From positions 124,001 through 188,000 of the forward strand of contig NZ_WOTF01000004.1 in NCBI RefSeq assembly GCF_011516935.1: a stretch of 64,000 bases of DNA, written 5' to 3'. Below the pieces are notes generated by a model. That model saw only the letters and a program-made list of their open reading frames with translations, had not been told where the DNA came from and ran no database searches. The stretch comes from Acetobacter farinalis. Lineage in GTDB: Bacteria; Pseudomonadota; Alphaproteobacteria; Acetobacterales; Acetobacteraceae. Of this stretch, positions 26,436-38,304 are shown piece after piece. Positions within the stretch are counted from its first letter, which is position 1. Every line of letters begins with the position of its first letter. Position numbers and translations under genes: made by a program.

Positions 26436-26831
26436 ATGGCGCAACTGCGTAAACCATCTTTCATGCTGCTCATGGGGCTTTGCCTCGGCCTCGGTCTGGC
26501 TGCCGGCAATTCCATTGCCCATGCGGACCCGGCCCTGACGCCTGATGACTCCATTTCCTTCGGAGATGGCGGGGCGGCTTCATCCACCAACAGCAAATCC
26601 GCGGAGAAGAAAACGGTGCATGGTCACCGTAGCCTGCCTCCGGGCTATCAGGATGCGCCGTCCATGGAATTCAACCACGGGGCAGACCCGGACCATCTGG
26701 CAAAAGTGCATCGTGATGCCGTAACAGGCACCGATCTCTCCCGCTACGGTTCCGCTTATGAAACCAGTGGCCCATACGGCTCCGGCCAGATGGGTGACGC
26801 CACAGGGAACGGCTGGGTTACCCCCCGCTAA
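26436..26831 (+). CDS. Small secreted protein, hypothetical
   Basis: I do not recognise this 131-residue protein. The N-terminus is a clear Sec signal (LRKPSFMLLMGLCLGLGLAA, cleavage near AHA-DP at about residue 31). The mature part is Gly/Ser/His-rich and probably unstructured, with charged motifs such as KSAEKKTVHGHRSLPPGYQD and a GSGQMGDATGNGW end. No lipobox cysteine is present, so a soluble periplasmic or extracellular product is expected. A second small secreted gene lies at 27838 beyond yigZ. The eleven bases CGCGCAATGGC across the two starts are identical, but the mature proteins do not look alike. Confidence 0.75.
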   Translation: MAQLRKPSFMLLMGLCLGLGLAAGNSIAHADPALTPDDSISFGDGGAASSTNSKSAEKKTVHGHRSLPPGYQDAPSMEFNHGADPDHLAKVHRDAVTGTDLSRYGSAYETSGPYGSGQMGDATGNGWVTPR

Positions 26832-26853
26832 ACCCGGACAGACGGGACGCTTG

Positions 26854-26879
26854 CCTGCGTGCTGCGCGCGCAGCGCAGG
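26854..26879. terminator. Hairpin between convergent genes
   Basis: CCTGC-GT-GCTGCG pairs with CGCAGC-GCAGG (11 pairs, two-base bulge), midway between the secreted-protein stop (26831) and the yigZ stop (26883). It could serve both strands; TTTC follows on the plus side. Confidence 0.55.
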
Positions 26880-26882
26880 TTT

Positions 26883-27491
26883 CTAGTCTTCCACAACACT
26901 CACGTGCGCCTGACCACTGGTTAAATCCAGAATCCGGTGCGTAAGGCTCTCCTGCTGCTCAGCCGGAAGAGTCAGCACGATAGTCGCCCCTGTGCTGTCA
27001 AAATCAGGGGGAGCCATTTCTATTCCCGCCCAGTCCTGCATCCTGGCCTGCATAAGGGCGAGCAGGGAAAACGGGCAATGAAAGCGCAGCCTGATGCGCT
27101 CTATCAGCTCTTCTTTCGGGGCTTCGCGCAGGCACTCAGCGGCAGTGCCGCCATAGGCGCGCACCAGCCCGCCCGCACCAAGCTTGATACCGCCAAACCA
27201 GCGAGAGACGACTATTGCGACCAGATCGAGCTTTTGCGCGGTTATAATCTGCAGAATGGGGCGGCCTGCCGTGCCGGAAGGTTCTCCGGCATCATGGCAG
27301 CGGCAATGTGGCCCGACCTGCCACGCCCAGCAATGATGGGTGGCCTCCGGTGCCGCAGCGGCAATGCCGGATATAAAAGCGTCTGCTTCCTTAATGCTTT
27401 TTACAGGCATGGCCTGTGCCAGAAACCGGCTTTTTTTGATTTCCCGCTCCAGCGTGAACGGTCCGGTGAGTGTTTCTGTCATGGCGGGCAT
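26883..27491 (-). CDS. yigZ: YigZ/IMPACT family protein
   Basis: This 202-residue product matches the YigZ family, related to the eukaryotic translation regulator IMPACT. The N-terminal domain has the UPF0029 signature: KKSRFLAQAMPVKS, then THHCWAWQVG and DAGEPSGTAGRPIL, and VVSRWFGGIKLGAGGLVRAYGG. The C-terminal DUF1949-type domain follows (FHCPFSLLALMQARM onward). The bacterial role is unknown, though a link to translation or ribosome binding is suspected. Starts at 27491 and 27482 are both possible and neither has a strong ribosome site. A much earlier ATG at 27686 adds unrelated residues. Confidence 0.93.
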   Translation of the reverse strand: MPAMTETLTGPFTLEREIKKSRFLAQAMPVKSIKEADAFISGIAAAAPEATHHCWAWQVGPHCRCHDAGEPSGTAGRPILQIITAQKLDLVAIVVSRWFGGIKLGAGGLVRAYGGTAAECLREAPKEELIERIRLRFHCPFSLLALMQARMQDWAGIEMAPPDFDSTGATIVLTLPAEQQESLTHRILDLTSGQAHVSVVED

Positions 27492-27559
27492 GATACTGGC
27501 CGTGCCGGACGGCCGACAAGAGCTGTGGTCTGGGAAAGTGTCTTTTGCACGCCTCAAAG

Positions 27560-27766
27560 TTAAGACCGTGCCCCAAAAACCCAGCAGTGCAGGAAACTCT
27601 GGCGTTCCGGGGCGTGAAGCGTCTTGCGGAGCCCGTCTTTCAGGTGATCTGCGAGACGTTGGTCGCAATACACCGCGCGTAACCATTCAACGCACAGGCT
27701 CCTTCTCCACCGCCTCGCCTGTTCAGCGGCTTTGGTGGAGGGGCGTGTGCGGAGAGGTGTCCTCAT
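27560..27766 (-). CDS. Doubtful 68-residue basic ORF
   Basis: This open frame encodes an Arg/Lys-rich peptide (AEQARRWRRSLCVEWLRAVY, then RLADHLKDGLRKTLHAPERQ) in the 346-base gap between yigZ and the next gene. Its codons look plausible for this genome, but there is no clear ribosome site and I recognise no family. It may be a real small gene, a remnant or chance. Nothing else in this gap is recognisable. Confidence 0.2.
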   Translation of the reverse strand: MRTPLRTRPSTKAAEQARRWRRSLCVEWLRAVYCDQRLADHLKDGLRKTLHAPERQSFLHCWVFGARS

Positions 27767-27837
27767 TGCGCAACCAGCCAAAACCGGGCAGAGTTCAGCA
27801 TGGTTGAGGCAGTTTGAACGTGGGAGATCACCGCGCA

Positions 27838-28209
27838 ATGGCACACTGGTTCCGTAAGGGCTGTTTTCTGTTTGCTGGTCTGTGGACTGTGGCATTACCC
27901 GTTCTGACAGTCTCTCCTGCACTGGCAGATGATGATGACGGTGAGGAAGGCCACAAAAGCCCGGATATGCACCATCTGGCGGCAAAACCGCCCCTGCCGC
28001 GCGCGCACAAGGATTTCAGCAAGTTCCGTTATCGCCCGGAAGGGGACAAGGTGCAGGAACAGGCTGATGCAAACCGTCTGCTGTTCTGGACGCAGGACGG
28101 GCGACCCGACGGCTATGCCGAGCGCCGGGGCAGCAGCGTTATTTATTATAATGCGCAAGGTCAGGCTATTCGGGTGCAGCGTCTGGATCCGTCAGAAATG
28201 GCGGACTGA
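27838..28209 (+). CDS. Small secreted hypothetical protein
   Basis: This 123-residue protein is not one I recognise. It has a Sec signal peptide (WFRKGCFLFAGLWTVALPVL, cleavage near ALA-DD at about residue 31) followed by an acidic stretch (DDDDGEEGHK). The C-terminal domain holds DANRLLFWTQDGRPDGYAER and VIYYNAQGQAIRVQRL, short beta hairpins that could form a small fold. The ATG at 27838 has GGGAG 12 bases upstream; TTG 27814 and GTG 27820 are weaker options. It runs convergent to the PDRP gene. Confidence 0.7.
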   Translation: MAHWFRKGCFLFAGLWTVALPVLTVSPALADDDDGEEGHKSPDMHHLAAKPPLPRAHKDFSKFRYRPEGDKVQEQADANRLLFWTQDGRPDGYAERRGSSVIYYNAQGQAIRVQRLDPSEMAD

Positions 28210-28287
28210 CCGGTCGGGCCAGTCTGGCGGACGCTGCGTCCAGGCCGAGATCAAGGCATAGGCTCTTGGGCTGAGGTGCCCGGAGCG

Positions 28288-28353
28288 GCTCTGCCTGAAC
28301 TGGTCACAGAATGTGTTCACGGCAGAGCTTTCCGAACGCCAGAGTGGCGTTCG
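28288..28353. terminator. Two strong hairpins between convergent genes
   Basis: Hairpin one pairs GCTCTGCC-TGAAC (28288-28300) with GTTCA-C-GGCAGAGC (28315-28328): 13 pairs and one bulged C. Hairpin two is a perfect CGAACGCC/GGCGTTCG stem (28333-28340 and 28346-28353). Hairpin two begins 12 bases past the PDRP stop on the minus strand. Neither has a T tract. Confidence 0.5.
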
Positions 28354-28364
28354 TGCGCTTCGGC

Positions 28365-29192
28365 TTATTGCGTTGCTGTCAGATCCAGAATGGAGGCTGA
28401 CGTTTCTTCAATAGAGCGACGGGTGACGTCAATCACCGGCCAGTTATGGTGGCGACAGAGGCGCCGTGCCCAGCGCAGTTCCTCCTGCACTTTTTCCAGA
28501 TCAATATAGGCATAATCTGCCGCCGGGTCCGACTGGCGGCTTGTCGGCATCATCTGGGAAAGGCGGGTGCGCCGGATTTCAATCAGTGTTTCCGGATCAA
28601 TAGTCAGGCCGATCACCGGGCATTGCAGTGTAAACAGGATGGGGGGCGGCTCAATGCCCATAACCAGTGGCACGTTGGCGGCCTTGATGCCCCTGTTTGC
28701 AAGGTAAAAGCAGGTGGGTGTCTTGGAAACGCGGGAGACGCCCACCAGCACCAGATCCGCTTCCTTGAGGTTATCCGTTTCCTGCCCGTCATCATGGGCC
28801 AGCACGTAGTGCATGGCCTCTATCCGCTGATAATAGTTCTCATCCATGATGTATTGACCGCCAGGGTGACGGGTTGCGGTTTCTCCCGTCTCGGTCGAAA
28901 GAAACGCCACCGCGTTATCCAGCACATCCAGCAGGCGTACCTGAAGGCTTGTACAGCCCGCTTCCATATCAGCCTGCAAGGCGGGGTCCGTCAGGGAAGA
29001 CATGACCGGCCCACGGTCCAGCGCAATATGGCGGAGAACGCGCCGCAACTGGAGGCGTGAGCGGATGAGGTTCCAGTGGCGCAGCCGGACATCTGTGTTG
29101 GGGAACTGGGCAATACACGCCCGAGCGACAGCATCCAGCGTCTGGCCGGTGGCCTCAGAAACAAGATGCAGGGTTAAGGAATTCTGCTGCAT
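28365..29192 (-). CDS. Pyruvate phosphate dikinase regulatory protein (DUF299 kinase/phosphorylase)
   Basis: PDRP switches PPDK off by ADP-dependent phosphorylation of a threonine beside the catalytic histidine, and back on by phosphate-dependent removal. The 275-residue product has the P-loop-like GVSRVSKTPT at 151-160, the N-terminal HLVSEATGQTLDAVARA segment and the C-terminal IDVTRRSIEETSASIL motif. Homologues (PpsR) act on PEP synthase. PPDK is the likely target here because its gene lies directly upstream on the same strand, 56 bases away. A hairpin (29214-29240) in that gap may lower PDRP output relative to the enzyme. Confidence 0.93.
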   Translation of the reverse strand: MQQNSLTLHLVSEATGQTLDAVARACIAQFPNTDVRLRHWNLIRSRLQLRRVLRHIALDRGPVMSSLTDPALQADMEAGCTSLQVRLLDVLDNAVAFLSTETGETATRHPGGQYIMDENYYQRIEAMHYVLAHDDGQETDNLKEADLVLVGVSRVSKTPTCFYLANRGIKAANVPLVMGIEPPPILFTLQCPVIGLTIDPETLIEIRRTRLSQMMPTSRQSDPAADYAYIDLEKVQEELRWARRLCRHHNWPVIDVTRRSIEETSASILDLTATQ

Positions 29193-29213
29193 GGCTGGGT
29201 GAAGTAAAGCATT

Positions 29214-29240
29214 GGCCGCCCCTCTTTAAAAGGGGCGGCC
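29214..29240 (-). terminator. Perfect ten-base hairpin between ppdK and its regulator
   Basis: GGCCGCCCCT (29214-29223) and AGGGGCGGCC (29231-29240) are exact complements around a seven-base loop, just after the ppdK stop. There is no T tract in the minus-strand direction, so attenuation, processing or mRNA protection are as likely as full termination. Confidence 0.55.
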
Positions 29241-29248
29241 AGCCCTGT

Positions 29249-31921
29249 TCAGGCTTTGACTGCTTTGCGGCGGGCAGCCAGCGCGGCCTGCGCGCTTGCC
29301 AGACGCGCCACAGGGACGCGGAACGGAGAGCAGGAGACGTAATCCAGCCCGACCTCTTCAAAGAAGGAAATGGAGAGCGGATCGCCCCCGTGTTCCCCGC
29401 AGATGCCAAGCTTGATGTCCGGCTTTGCCGCACGACCTTTTTCAACACCCATGCGCACCAGAGCGCCAACGCCTTCCTGATCAATGGAGATGAAGGGGTC
29501 CTGCGGGAGCAGGCCTTTTTCAACATACTCAGGCAGGAAGGACCCGGCATCATCACGGGAGAGGCCGAGTGTGGTCTGTGTCAGGTCATTGGTGCCGAAG
29601 GAGAAGAAGTCCGCACTTTCTGCGATCTTGTCCGCAGTGATGGCAGCCCGCGGCAGTTCGATCATGGTCCCGATGCGATAGTCGAGTGTCGCGTTCTGTT
29701 CCTTCAGAACATCAGCAATCACAGCCTCACACGCTTTGCGCACCAGATCCAGCTCGGCCTTGGTGCCTACCAGCGGGATCATGATTTCCGGAATGACAGC
29801 CTTGCCGGTTTCCTTGGAGACGGCCAGAGCGGCTTCCGCAATGGCACGCACCTGCATGGCGTAGATTTCCGGGTAGCTGATACCCAGACGGCAGCCACGG
29901 TGGCCAAGCATGGGGTTTGATTCGGAAAGTGCGGAGCGGCGGGCGCGCAGGGCTTCAATATCCTGCCCCAGAGCCGTGGCAACGTCTTTCAGTTCCGCTT
30001 CACCATGCGGCAGGAACTCGTGCAGCGGCGGGTCCAGCAGGCGGATGGTTACGGGCAGGCCCGCCATGATGCGGAACAGCTCCGTGAAGTCACCACGCTG
30101 GAACGGCAGCAGGGCATCAATCGCCTTGGCGCGTGCCTTCGGTTCTTCCGTCATGATCATCTGGCGGATATGGCCAATCCGGTCCGGGCCGAAGAACATG
30201 TGTTCCGTGCGGCACAGGCCAATGCCTTCTGCGCCGAAGCGGCGGGCGGTGGCTGCATCTTCCGGTGTTTCCGCATTGGCGCGCACACCAAGGCGGCGCA
30301 CGGAGTCCGCCCAGCCCATAAGGGTGGAGAAGTCACCGGAGAGGGTGGGCGGAATGGTCGGCACGCGGCCAAGATAGACAGCACCTGTGCCGCCATCCAG
30401 CGTCAGCCAGTCTCCGGCTTTCAGCGTATGGCCGTTTACGGTCATGGTCTGTGCGCCGTAATCAACCTGAATGCTGCCTGCACCAGCCACGCAGACACGA
30501 CCCATGCCACGCGCCACAACGGCGGCGTGGGAGGTCATGCCACCACGGGTGGTCAGCACGCCACGGGCGGCGTGCATGCCGTGCACGTCTTCCGGAGAGG
30601 TTTCGATACGCACCAGAATGACGTCTTCACCCTTGCTGGCGCGGTCTTCCACATCTTCAGCAGAGAAAGCGATCACACCGGTTGCAGCGCCAGGAGACGC
30701 GGGCAGGCCGCGTGCAAGCTGCTTGCGCTCAGCCTTGGGGTCCAGAATCGGGTGCAGAAGCTGGTCCAGAGAGGCGGGCGGCACGCGGGAGATGGCTTCT
30801 TCCTTCGTGATCAGGCCTTCCTGCGCCATATCGATGGCAATGCGCAGAGCCGCCGCAGCCGTCCGTTTACCGGAGCGGGTCTGGAGCAGGTAGAGCGTGT
30901 TGCTCTGCACGGTGAACTCGATGTCCTGCATGTCCTTGTAGTGGCGTTCCAGCAGGTCACGCACCTTCAGCATTTCCTGATAGGCTTCAGGCAGGGCCTT
31001 TTCCATCGGGTTCTGGTCAGGCGTTGCGCGTTCGGCGGCCATGGGCTGCGGGGTGCGGATACCCGCCACCACGTCTTCGCCCTGCGCGTTGATCAGATAT
31101 TCCCCATAGAACACGTTTTCACCCGTGGACGGGTCACGCGTGAAGCACACCCCGGTGGCGCAGTCTTCACCCATGTTGCCGAACACCATGGACTGCACGT
31201 TCACAGCCGTGCCCCAGCTTGCCGGAATATCGTGCAGCCTGCGGTAGGTGTTGGCGCGCGGGTTCATCCAGGAGCCGAATACGGCGCCAATGGCACCCCA
31301 GAGTTGATCCTGCGGGTCTTCAGGGAAGGGGGTGCCGGTTTCGTTCAGCACGATGTCCTTATAGCCTTTAAGGACCATCTGCCATTCTTCGGCTGTCAGT
31401 TCGGTATCATCATGTTTGCCGAGTTCACGTTTGGTCTGTTCAAGCAGATCTTCAAAGCGATGATGAGAGACACCGAGCACAACGGAGCCGTACATCTGGA
31501 TAAAGCGGCGGTAGCTGTCCCATGCGAAGCGGGCATCGCCCGAAGAGCGGGCCAGCCCTTCAACGGTCTGGTCATTCAGGCCGAGGTTCAGCACGGTGTC
31601 CATCATGCCGGGCATGGAAACACGCGCACCAGAACGCACGGAAACCAGCAGGGGGGCGTCTGCATCGCCAAAGCGCAGGCCCATGGCCTTTTCGACGGCA
31701 GCCATGGCATCATCCAACTGGGCTTTCAGCTCAGGGGGATATTGGCGGCCATTGTCATAAAAGGCTGAGCAGACTTCAGTGGTAATGGTAAATCCGGGCG
31801 GTACGGGCAGGCCGATATTGGACATTTCTGCCAGATTGGCGCCCTTGCCGCCGAGGAGATTGCGCATTCCGGCGTTGCCGTCATTTTGGCCTGCGCCGAA
31901 ACTGTAGATCCACTTGGTCAT
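29249..31921 (-). CDS. ppdK: Pyruvate, phosphate dikinase
   Basis: PPDK makes phosphoenolpyruvate from pyruvate, ATP and phosphate, the gluconeogenic entry acetic acid bacteria need on lactate or acetate. The product is 890 residues. It has the N-terminal ATP-grasp domain (NLLGGKGANLAEM, SVRSGARVSMPGMMDTVLN), the central swivelling domain with the phospho-histidine in GGMTSHAAVVARGMG, and the C-terminal TIM barrel with GTNDLTQTTLG and the catalytic cysteine in CGEHGGDP. The threonine next to that histidine is the expected PDRP target. Start 31921 (MTKWIYSFG) fits the family; the earlier ATG at 32095 adds 58 unrelated residues. The 191-base gap upstream contains an AT-rich run at 32017-32036. 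Confidence 0.98.
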   Translation of the reverse strand: MTKWIYSFGAGQNDGNAGMRNLLGGKGANLAEMSNIGLPVPPGFTITTEVCSAFYDNGRQYPPELKAQLDDAMAAVEKAMGLRFGDADAPLLVSVRSGARVSMPGMMDTVLNLGLNDQTVEGLARSSGDARFAWDSYRRFIQMYGSVVLGVSHHRFEDLLEQTKRELGKHDDTELTAEEWQMVLKGYKDIVLNETGTPFPEDPQDQLWGAIGAVFGSWMNPRANTYRRLHDIPASWGTAVNVQSMVFGNMGEDCATGVCFTRDPSTGENVFYGEYLINAQGEDVVAGIRTPQPMAAERATPDQNPMEKALPEAYQEMLKVRDLLERHYKDMQDIEFTVQSNTLYLLQTRSGKRTAAAALRIAIDMAQEGLITKEEAISRVPPASLDQLLHPILDPKAERKQLARGLPASPGAATGVIAFSAEDVEDRASKGEDVILVRIETSPEDVHGMHAARGVLTTRGGMTSHAAVVARGMGRVCVAGAGSIQVDYGAQTMTVNGHTLKAGDWLTLDGGTGAVYLGRVPTIPPTLSGDFSTLMGWADSVRRLGVRANAETPEDAATARRFGAEGIGLCRTEHMFFGPDRIGHIRQMIMTEEPKARAKAIDALLPFQRGDFTELFRIMAGLPVTIRLLDPPLHEFLPHGEAELKDVATALGQDIEALRARRSALSESNPMLGHRGCRLGISYPEIYAMQVRAIAEAALAVSKETGKAVIPEIMIPLVGTKAELDLVRKACEAVIADVLKEQNATLDYRIGTMIELPRAAITADKIAESADFFSFGTNDLTQTTLGLSRDDAGSFLPEYVEKGLLPQDPFISIDQEGVGALVRMGVEKGRAAKPDIKLGICGEHGGDPLSISFFEEVGLDYVSCSPFRVPVARLASAQAALAARRKAVKA

Positions 31922-32112
31922 GTTGCCGTTCACTTTGGTTGTTGCGAACGCAGAAGCCCTGTTACCCGCACGACGGGGAGGAGAACGAAACGGAGGAACA
32001 GGTTGGTCTGCGAGCGAAATTTTATTTTTATTTTGGACGACGAAATCCACCCCATCGGTGCTGCAGAGAATGGCGCAGATTTCACGCTCCGGCAACGACT
32101 CTTTTTACGAGA

Positions 32113-35926
<3,814 letters not shown>

Positions 35927-36014
35927 GATGATGTCCGGCCTGAAAGACTGTTCACTATACGTTCCAGAAGCTTATAGTCTTTGTCTTCCGTCTTGTCTGC
36001 CCGCAAAACAGCAA

Positions 36015-36055
36015 ACCCACGCGGAGCGCGGGGCTCTGGCGTGGGTCTGGTTTTT
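36015..36055. terminator. Bidirectional terminator between bamD and recN
   Basis: ACCCACGC (36015-36022) pairs with GCGTGGGT (36039-36046). On the minus strand, past bamD, TTTGCTGTTTT follows; on the plus strand a five-T run lies at 36051-36055. It suggests bamD and recN are separate transcripts. Confidence 0.7.
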
Positions 36056-36072
36056 GGCTCATCCCGTTCCGC

Positions 36073-37074
36073 TTAGCGCAGGGCCGGGGCCTGATCGACT
36101 TCCTGTTCAACCGGCTGTTTTTTGACAGGCACAACCGGCGCTTTTTTAATGTCCATCGGCTGGGGTGCGCCCGACATGGCGGAGGGCGCAGGGGCCGTGC
36201 CTGTGGCTGCCGGCTGCTGGCTGGTAGCGCCAGAGGAGGCGGGGGCGCTGATCACCTTGCCCGGAATGGGGAAATTGTTGCTCAGCAGCTTGTAGCGCTT
36301 CAGGTCGTTATAGGCATAACGGTACCACTTGCTGCCCGGATAGTTATAGCCGAGCACGATAGCGGATTTACGGGCCTGATCCGTCAGGCCGAGGTCCAGA
36401 TAGACTTCCACCATACGTTCAAGCGCTTCAGGCACATGGTTGGTGGTCTGGAAATCCTGCACAACGCGCTGATAGCGGTTGATGGCGCCTTCGTAATTGC
36501 GTTCCTGCTGGTAATAGCGGCCAACCAGCATTTCCTTGCCCGCCAGATGGTCTCGGCAGAGGTCAATCTTCAACTGGGCATCACGCGCATATTGTGACTG
36601 CGGGAAGCGGGTAATCACTTCTTCCAGCGCATCCATGGCTTCCACGGTGCCCTGCTGGTCCCGTTTGACGTCCGCAATCTGCTCATAGAAGCACAGGGCG
36701 CGCAGATAATACGCATAAGCAGCATCCGCACTGGTGGGGTGCAGGCCGATAAAGCGGTTCAACTGCTGCACGGCTTCGGGGTATTTGCCTTTCAGATAAT
36801 AGGCATACCCTTCCATGAGCTGCGCATTTGCGATGTATCCGGAATAGGGGTAATTCTGCTGGAGAACCTCAAACTCGGCGGCGGCCAGCACGTAACGCTG
36901 GGTGCGCAGAGCATCAATCCCGTTATTGTACAGGGTTTCCGGTGAGGCCAGCTTGGGAACCTGCGCGGGCTTCCCGCCGCCAAACAGGCCGCACCCGGAC
37001 AAGCCCAAAAGCAGACCAGCCGACGCCAGATGGCGTATGCGGCAGCGAACGGAAAGAGAATTGATGAGGCTCAC
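36073..37074 (-). CDS. bamD: Outer-membrane assembly factor BamD, with C-terminal extension
   Basis: BamD is the essential lipoprotein of the BAM complex that inserts beta-barrel proteins into the outer membrane. The 333-residue product starts with GTG and has a lipoprotein signal with lipobox LSGC, modified cysteine C28. TPR-like repeats follow, including LYNNGIDALRTQRYVLAAAEFEVLQQNYP and YAYYLRALCFYEQIADVKRDQ. The last 60 or so residues are Pro/Ala/Gln-rich and lie beyond the usual family end; they may be a periplasmic linker. It sits between lpxC and recN, the standard alphaproteobacterial order. Confidence 0.95.
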   Translation of the reverse strand: MSLINSLSVRCRIRHLASAGLLLGLSGCGLFGGGKPAQVPKLASPETLYNNGIDALRTQRYVLAAAEFEVLQQNYPYSGYIANAQLMEGYAYYLKGKYPEAVQQLNRFIGLHPTSADAAYAYYLRALCFYEQIADVKRDQQGTVEAMDALEEVITRFPQSQYARDAQLKIDLCRDHLAGKEMLVGRYYQQERNYEGAINRYQRVVQDFQTTNHVPEALERMVEVYLDLGLTDQARKSAIVLGYNYPGSKWYRYAYNDLKRYKLLSNNFPIPGKVISAPASSGATSQQPAATGTAPAPSAMSGAPQPMDIKKAPVVPVKKQPVEQEVDQAPALR

Positions 37075-37171
37075 AGATATCCCGGCTCTTCAAATGGAAC
37101 CCGTCTTATAGCACGCATAGCGCTCAAGAAAAGGGAATGAAGGCGCTCTTTGCATTTTGGGGTGGTTGAAC

Positions 37172-38152
37172 TCAGGCCGCGGCGCGGGAAAAACCTGCGT
37201 GTGCAGGCACATAGCGCCAGGCTGTGGGGTCAGCAAACAAGGCGCGGAGAACCTTGTTATTCAGGCAGTGGCCGGAGCGATGGCCGGTAAAGCGGGCGCG
37301 AAGGGGTGCGCCAGCCAGATACAGATCACCCACGGCATCCATCACCTTGTGGCGGATGAATTCATCCGGGCAACGCAGGCCGGATGGATTGAGAATCTGG
37401 GCTCCATCCACAACAATGGCGTTATCAAGCGAGCCGCCACGCGCCAGACCGGCTTTATGCAGGGCTTCAATTTCCTGCCGCAGGGTAAAGGTTCTGTTGC
37501 GGGCAAGGTCATGGCGGAAGGTGTCGGCTGTCAGTTCCGTTTCAAAGGCCTGTTTGCCGATGGCTTCTGCCGGGAAATCAATGCTGAGCGCCAGATGCAG
37601 GTTCTTCACCGGGGCGGGAGTGAGTTCAGCAAACCCGTCTGCCTGCTCCACCCGGATGGGCCGAAGCACGTCAATACGATGCCGCACGGCATCCTGCGCA
37701 ACGCGGCCCGCGCAATCCAGCAGGAACACGAAATCCGCTGCGGAGCCGTCAAAAACCGGGACTTCCGGGCCGCTTACCAGAACCAGCACGTTATCAATGC
37801 CGCAGCCGTTCAGGGCGGCCATCAGATGTTCAACAGTGGCAACCCGGTTGGCCGGGTTGGTGGCATCTCCCAGCACGGTGCTGAGGCGCGTATCCACCAC
37901 ATAATCGAATCGGGCCGGCAGGGAGGCTGCGTTCAGGTCCGAGCGTTTGAAAACAATGCCGTGGCCGGTGGGAGCCGGGTGCAGGGTGAGGGTAATCCGC
38001 GCGCCGGTATGCAGCCCCGTGCCAACACAGGAGATGGACTGATGCAGCGTGTGCTGCACAGAGGGCTGGTATTTTACAGCTGCGGGGGCGGGTCCGGAAA
38101 CAGGCTCCGGCGTGGCGGAGCGACTCATCGGTTCCATAAGCAGACTGTCCAT
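37172..38152 (-). CDS. lpxC: UDP-3-O-acyl-N-acetylglucosamine deacetylase
   Basis: LpxC performs the committed step of lipid A synthesis, a zinc-dependent deacetylation in the cytoplasm. The 326-residue product has zinc ligand H109 in VEHLMAAL, further ligands in the HKVMDAVGDL segment and the catalytic histidine in FTGHRSGH. An N-terminal extension of about 30 Ala/Pro-rich residues precedes the TLHQSISCVGTGLHTG start seen in the family, so ATGs at 38137 or 38128 are possible. It lies after the ftsZ terminator, so it probably has its own promoter. A TTGACT at 38231-38226 on the minus strand could be the -35 element. Confidence 0.97.
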   Translation of the reverse strand: MDSLLMEPMSRSATPEPVSGPAPAAVKYQPSVQHTLHQSISCVGTGLHTGARITLTLHPAPTGHGIVFKRSDLNAASLPARFDYVVDTRLSTVLGDATNPANRVATVEHLMAALNGCGIDNVLVLVSGPEVPVFDGSAADFVFLLDCAGRVAQDAVRHRIDVLRPIRVEQADGFAELTPAPVKNLHLALSIDFPAEAIGKQAFETELTADTFRHDLARNRTFTLRQEIEALHKAGLARGGSLDNAIVVDGAQILNPSGLRCPDEFIRHKVMDAVGDLYLAGAPLRARFTGHRSGHCLNNKVLRALFADPTAWRYVPAHAGFSRAAA

Positions 38153-38253
38153 GACTCTGGCTTTAATCCCTGCGCGGTTTACAAGACGTGCAGCCTGACG
38201 CTAGAGACCGCCTGCCGTTATGGCGAGTCAATCATTATTGCCGTCTATTACAT

Positions 38254-38286
38254 AAAAAACCGCGCCACCCACTGGGGGTGACGCGG
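38254..38286 (-). terminator. Rho-independent terminator after ftsZ
   Basis: On the minus strand CCGCGTCACCC and GGGTGGCGCGG form an eleven-pair stem (one G-U) with a five-base loop, followed directly by six T residues, 18 bases beyond the ftsZ stop. It marks the end of the dcw transcript. Confidence 0.92.
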
Positions 38287-38304
38287 CAGAAAACTGCGCC
38301 TTAT

